Origin: an uncultured Candidatus Melainabacteria bacterium
GTDB lineage: Bacteria > Cyanobacteriota > Vampirovibrionia > Gastranaerophilales > Gastranaerophilaceae
Assembly: GCA_934675225.1 (NCBI GenBank)
Contig: CAKUQA010000109.1
Location: 1-5,516 of the forward strand
Length of the DNA: 5,516 nt
Direction of reading: 5' to 3'
Position numbers and translations under genes: made by a program. The notes beneath the pieces are model-generated. The model saw nothing but the letters and a program-made list of their open reading frames with translations. It ran no database searches and had not been told where the DNA came from. Shown here piece by piece: positions 4,286 to 5,516 of the stretch. Each line of letters opens with the position of its first letter. The stretch's first letter is position 1.

Positions 4286-5516
4286 ATGCAAACAGTAACA
4301 TTAATAATAGATAAAAGGCGCGAACTTTCCACAAAATATAAAAAAATTCTCAATAGCAAAAGCAATAAAGTCATGGTATCTAAAAATTTAATTTCTGCCA
4401 TGAAAATTATACAAGATAAAGAACCTGATTTAATAATTATTTCTGATAGCATTGACGGAGATTTATCGGATTATTGTAAAAAAATTAGGGCATTAACATA
4501 CAATATGCGACCTGTGATAATTGCAACATCAAAATCTGCAGATTTGCAGGACAAGTTGAATGTATTAGAAAACGGAGCAGACGATTTTATTTCTGAACCT
4601 GTAAATTCAGAAGAATTTTTAATGCGTGTCAAAGCTCATTTGCGGAGAGAACTTGAATCTAATATGGATTCAAAGCATATCCTTGCAGGTAAAAATTATT
4701 CATTAAGAGCATTAAAACGAACTATTAGCGATGATAAACCTTGGGCTACAATGCTTATAAGTATTGAAAACTTTGAAAACTACAAAGAAACTTATACAGA
4801 ATTGGCTTCTGACAAACTTATACAGACATATTGTGCCATAATAAATTCAGCATTAAATGAGGACGATTATTTCGGTACTCTTTCAGAAAATATGTTTTTA
4901 GTAATTACAGACAGCCTTAAGGTTGAAAAAATTGCAAATTATTTAACATTTGCATTTGACTCTGTCGCTTCCAAATTCTATTCTCCACAAGATAACAGAC
5001 GTGGTTTTATGTTAATGAGAGGGGATGAATTTGCCGGACGACGTTCAAATTTCGTACACACAACAATTGGAATTGTGACAAACGAATTTATAAAATACAA
5101 AGATTCTACTCAATTGTTAAATGCATTATTACAGATACACAAACTTGCAGATATGCCGACAAAATCAAACTATCTTGCAGAACGTCCTCAAATAACCGGA
5201 AAAGACTTTGATAACGGAATAAACAAAAAAGTTTGTATAATTGAGGATGACGAGGCTATGACTGTACTCCTCACAACAATTCTTGATTTGCAGGGTTATG
5301 AAGTTTGTGTAGTGAAAGATTATTCAGAAATCGAAAATTTGTATCCTGCATTGATTATTCTGGATGCCGGTAATATTGAGGAATTAAAAGGTTTGAAACT
5401 TTGTCAAAAAATCAGACAAAACACAAATTTTGATAGGACAAAACTTATTGTAACATCTGTTCTGCATGACAAAGAATTAATTTTGACAGCAGGAGCAGAT
5501 CTTTACATTCCAAAAC
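4286..5516 (+). CDS. REC-GGDEF-like-REC response regulator (3' end outside window)
   Basis: This is the likely partner of the kinase, 17 bases past its remnant tail; 410 residues are visible and the frame is still open at the edge. Domain 1 (about 1-122) has a receiver fold but is degenerate. The acidic pair is D9-K10, the acceptor region reads IIISDSID with D54 shifted by one position, and the conserved Lys-Pro is E104-P105. Domain 2 (about 150-292) follows a GGDEF outline (ATMLISIENF, later HTTIGIVTN), but the active-site loop reads SENMF (200-204), so cyclase activity is unlikely; an RGDEF at 245-249 is not in the catalytic position. Domain 3 (from 315) is an intact receiver with E320-D321-D322, acceptor D360 in LIILD, T390, and K410 at the edge. 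A GAGGG (4277-4281) precedes the ATG by 4 bases. The layout recalls PleD-like multi-receiver proteins. Output beyond the window is unknown. Confidence 0.88.
   Translation, partial: MQTVTLIIDKRRELSTKYKKILNSKSNKVMVSKNLISAMKIIQDKEPDLIIISDSIDGDLSDYCKKIRALTYNMRPVIIATSKSADLQDKLNVLENGADDFISEPVNSEEFLMRVKAHLRRELESNMDSKHILAGKNYSLRALKRTISDDKPWATMLISIENFENYKETYTELASDKLIQTYCAIINSALNEDDYFGTLSENMFLVITDSLKVEKIANYLTFAFDSVASKFYSPQDNRRGFMLMRGDEFAGRRSNFVHTTIGIVTNEFIKYKDSTQLLNALLQIHKLADMPTKSNYLAERPQITGKDFDNGINKKVCIIEDDEAMTVLLTTILDLQGYEVCVVKDYSEIENLYPALIILDAGNIEELKGLKLCQKIRQNTNFDRTKLIVTSVLHDKELILTAGADLYIPK

Noticed and set aside
4128..4452. Two minus-strand frames opposite the kinase end and regulator start
   Set aside because: Both are antisense to recognisable HATPase and receiver sequence, and the hydrophobic composition follows from the complement of Lys/Glu codons.
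4286..5516. Active diguanylate cyclase
   Set aside because: The catalytic loop position reads SENMF. The RGDEF at residues 245-249 lies in an insertion before the HTTIGIV strand and not at the active-site hairpin.

Overview
The window is AT-rich bacterial DNA. The PRPP synthetase resembles the cyanobacterial type: it has an N-terminal extension, the block 'GREAITAKLVADLL', and the ending 'RIHDDESVSSLF'. Together with the base composition and the many small dispersed palindromes, this fits a non-photosynthetic relative of cyanobacteria (Vampirovibrionia/Melainabacteria, perhaps gut Gastranaerophilales). That placement is inference. Stops used by the intact genes are TAA and TAG, so the standard code applies.

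Left part (1-1199), minus strand: a tRNA-Ile(GAT), an Hsp20 small heat-shock protein with a clear 3' terminator, and a small HAD-superfamily hydrolase. The HAD gene is divergent from a plus-strand XRE-family regulator across only 65 bp. That gap holds a perfect TATAAT and a GC-rich palindrome, so the XRE protein may control both genes.

Centre (1200-2596), plus strand: the XRE regulator and then prs (ribose-phosphate pyrophosphokinase), which has its own good promoter and ribosome-binding site.

Repeat-rich gap (2597-3549): almost 1 kb without an intact gene. It holds a short tandem duplication, two diverged copies of a ~63-bp repeat, several hairpins, the decayed 3' end of an XRE-like gene, and a ~91-bp palindromic element with perfect 12-bp inverted ends. 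At its right end the minus strand appears to encode a ~77-nt small RNA: a -10 box, a 10-bp hairpin, an unpaired CCUCCUCCCC stretch and a textbook intrinsic terminator. This layout suggests an anti-Shine-Dalgarno regulator and is the most interesting item here.

Right part (3550-5516), plus strand: a two-component pair. The histidine kinase has no sensor domain, probably has a leaderless mRNA, and is cut by an in-frame TAA just before the last strand of its ATPase domain; the missing tail is still readable after the stop. Seventeen bases beyond that tail begins a long response regulator with a degenerate receiver, a degenerate GGDEF-like domain and an intact second receiver. It runs off the window end.
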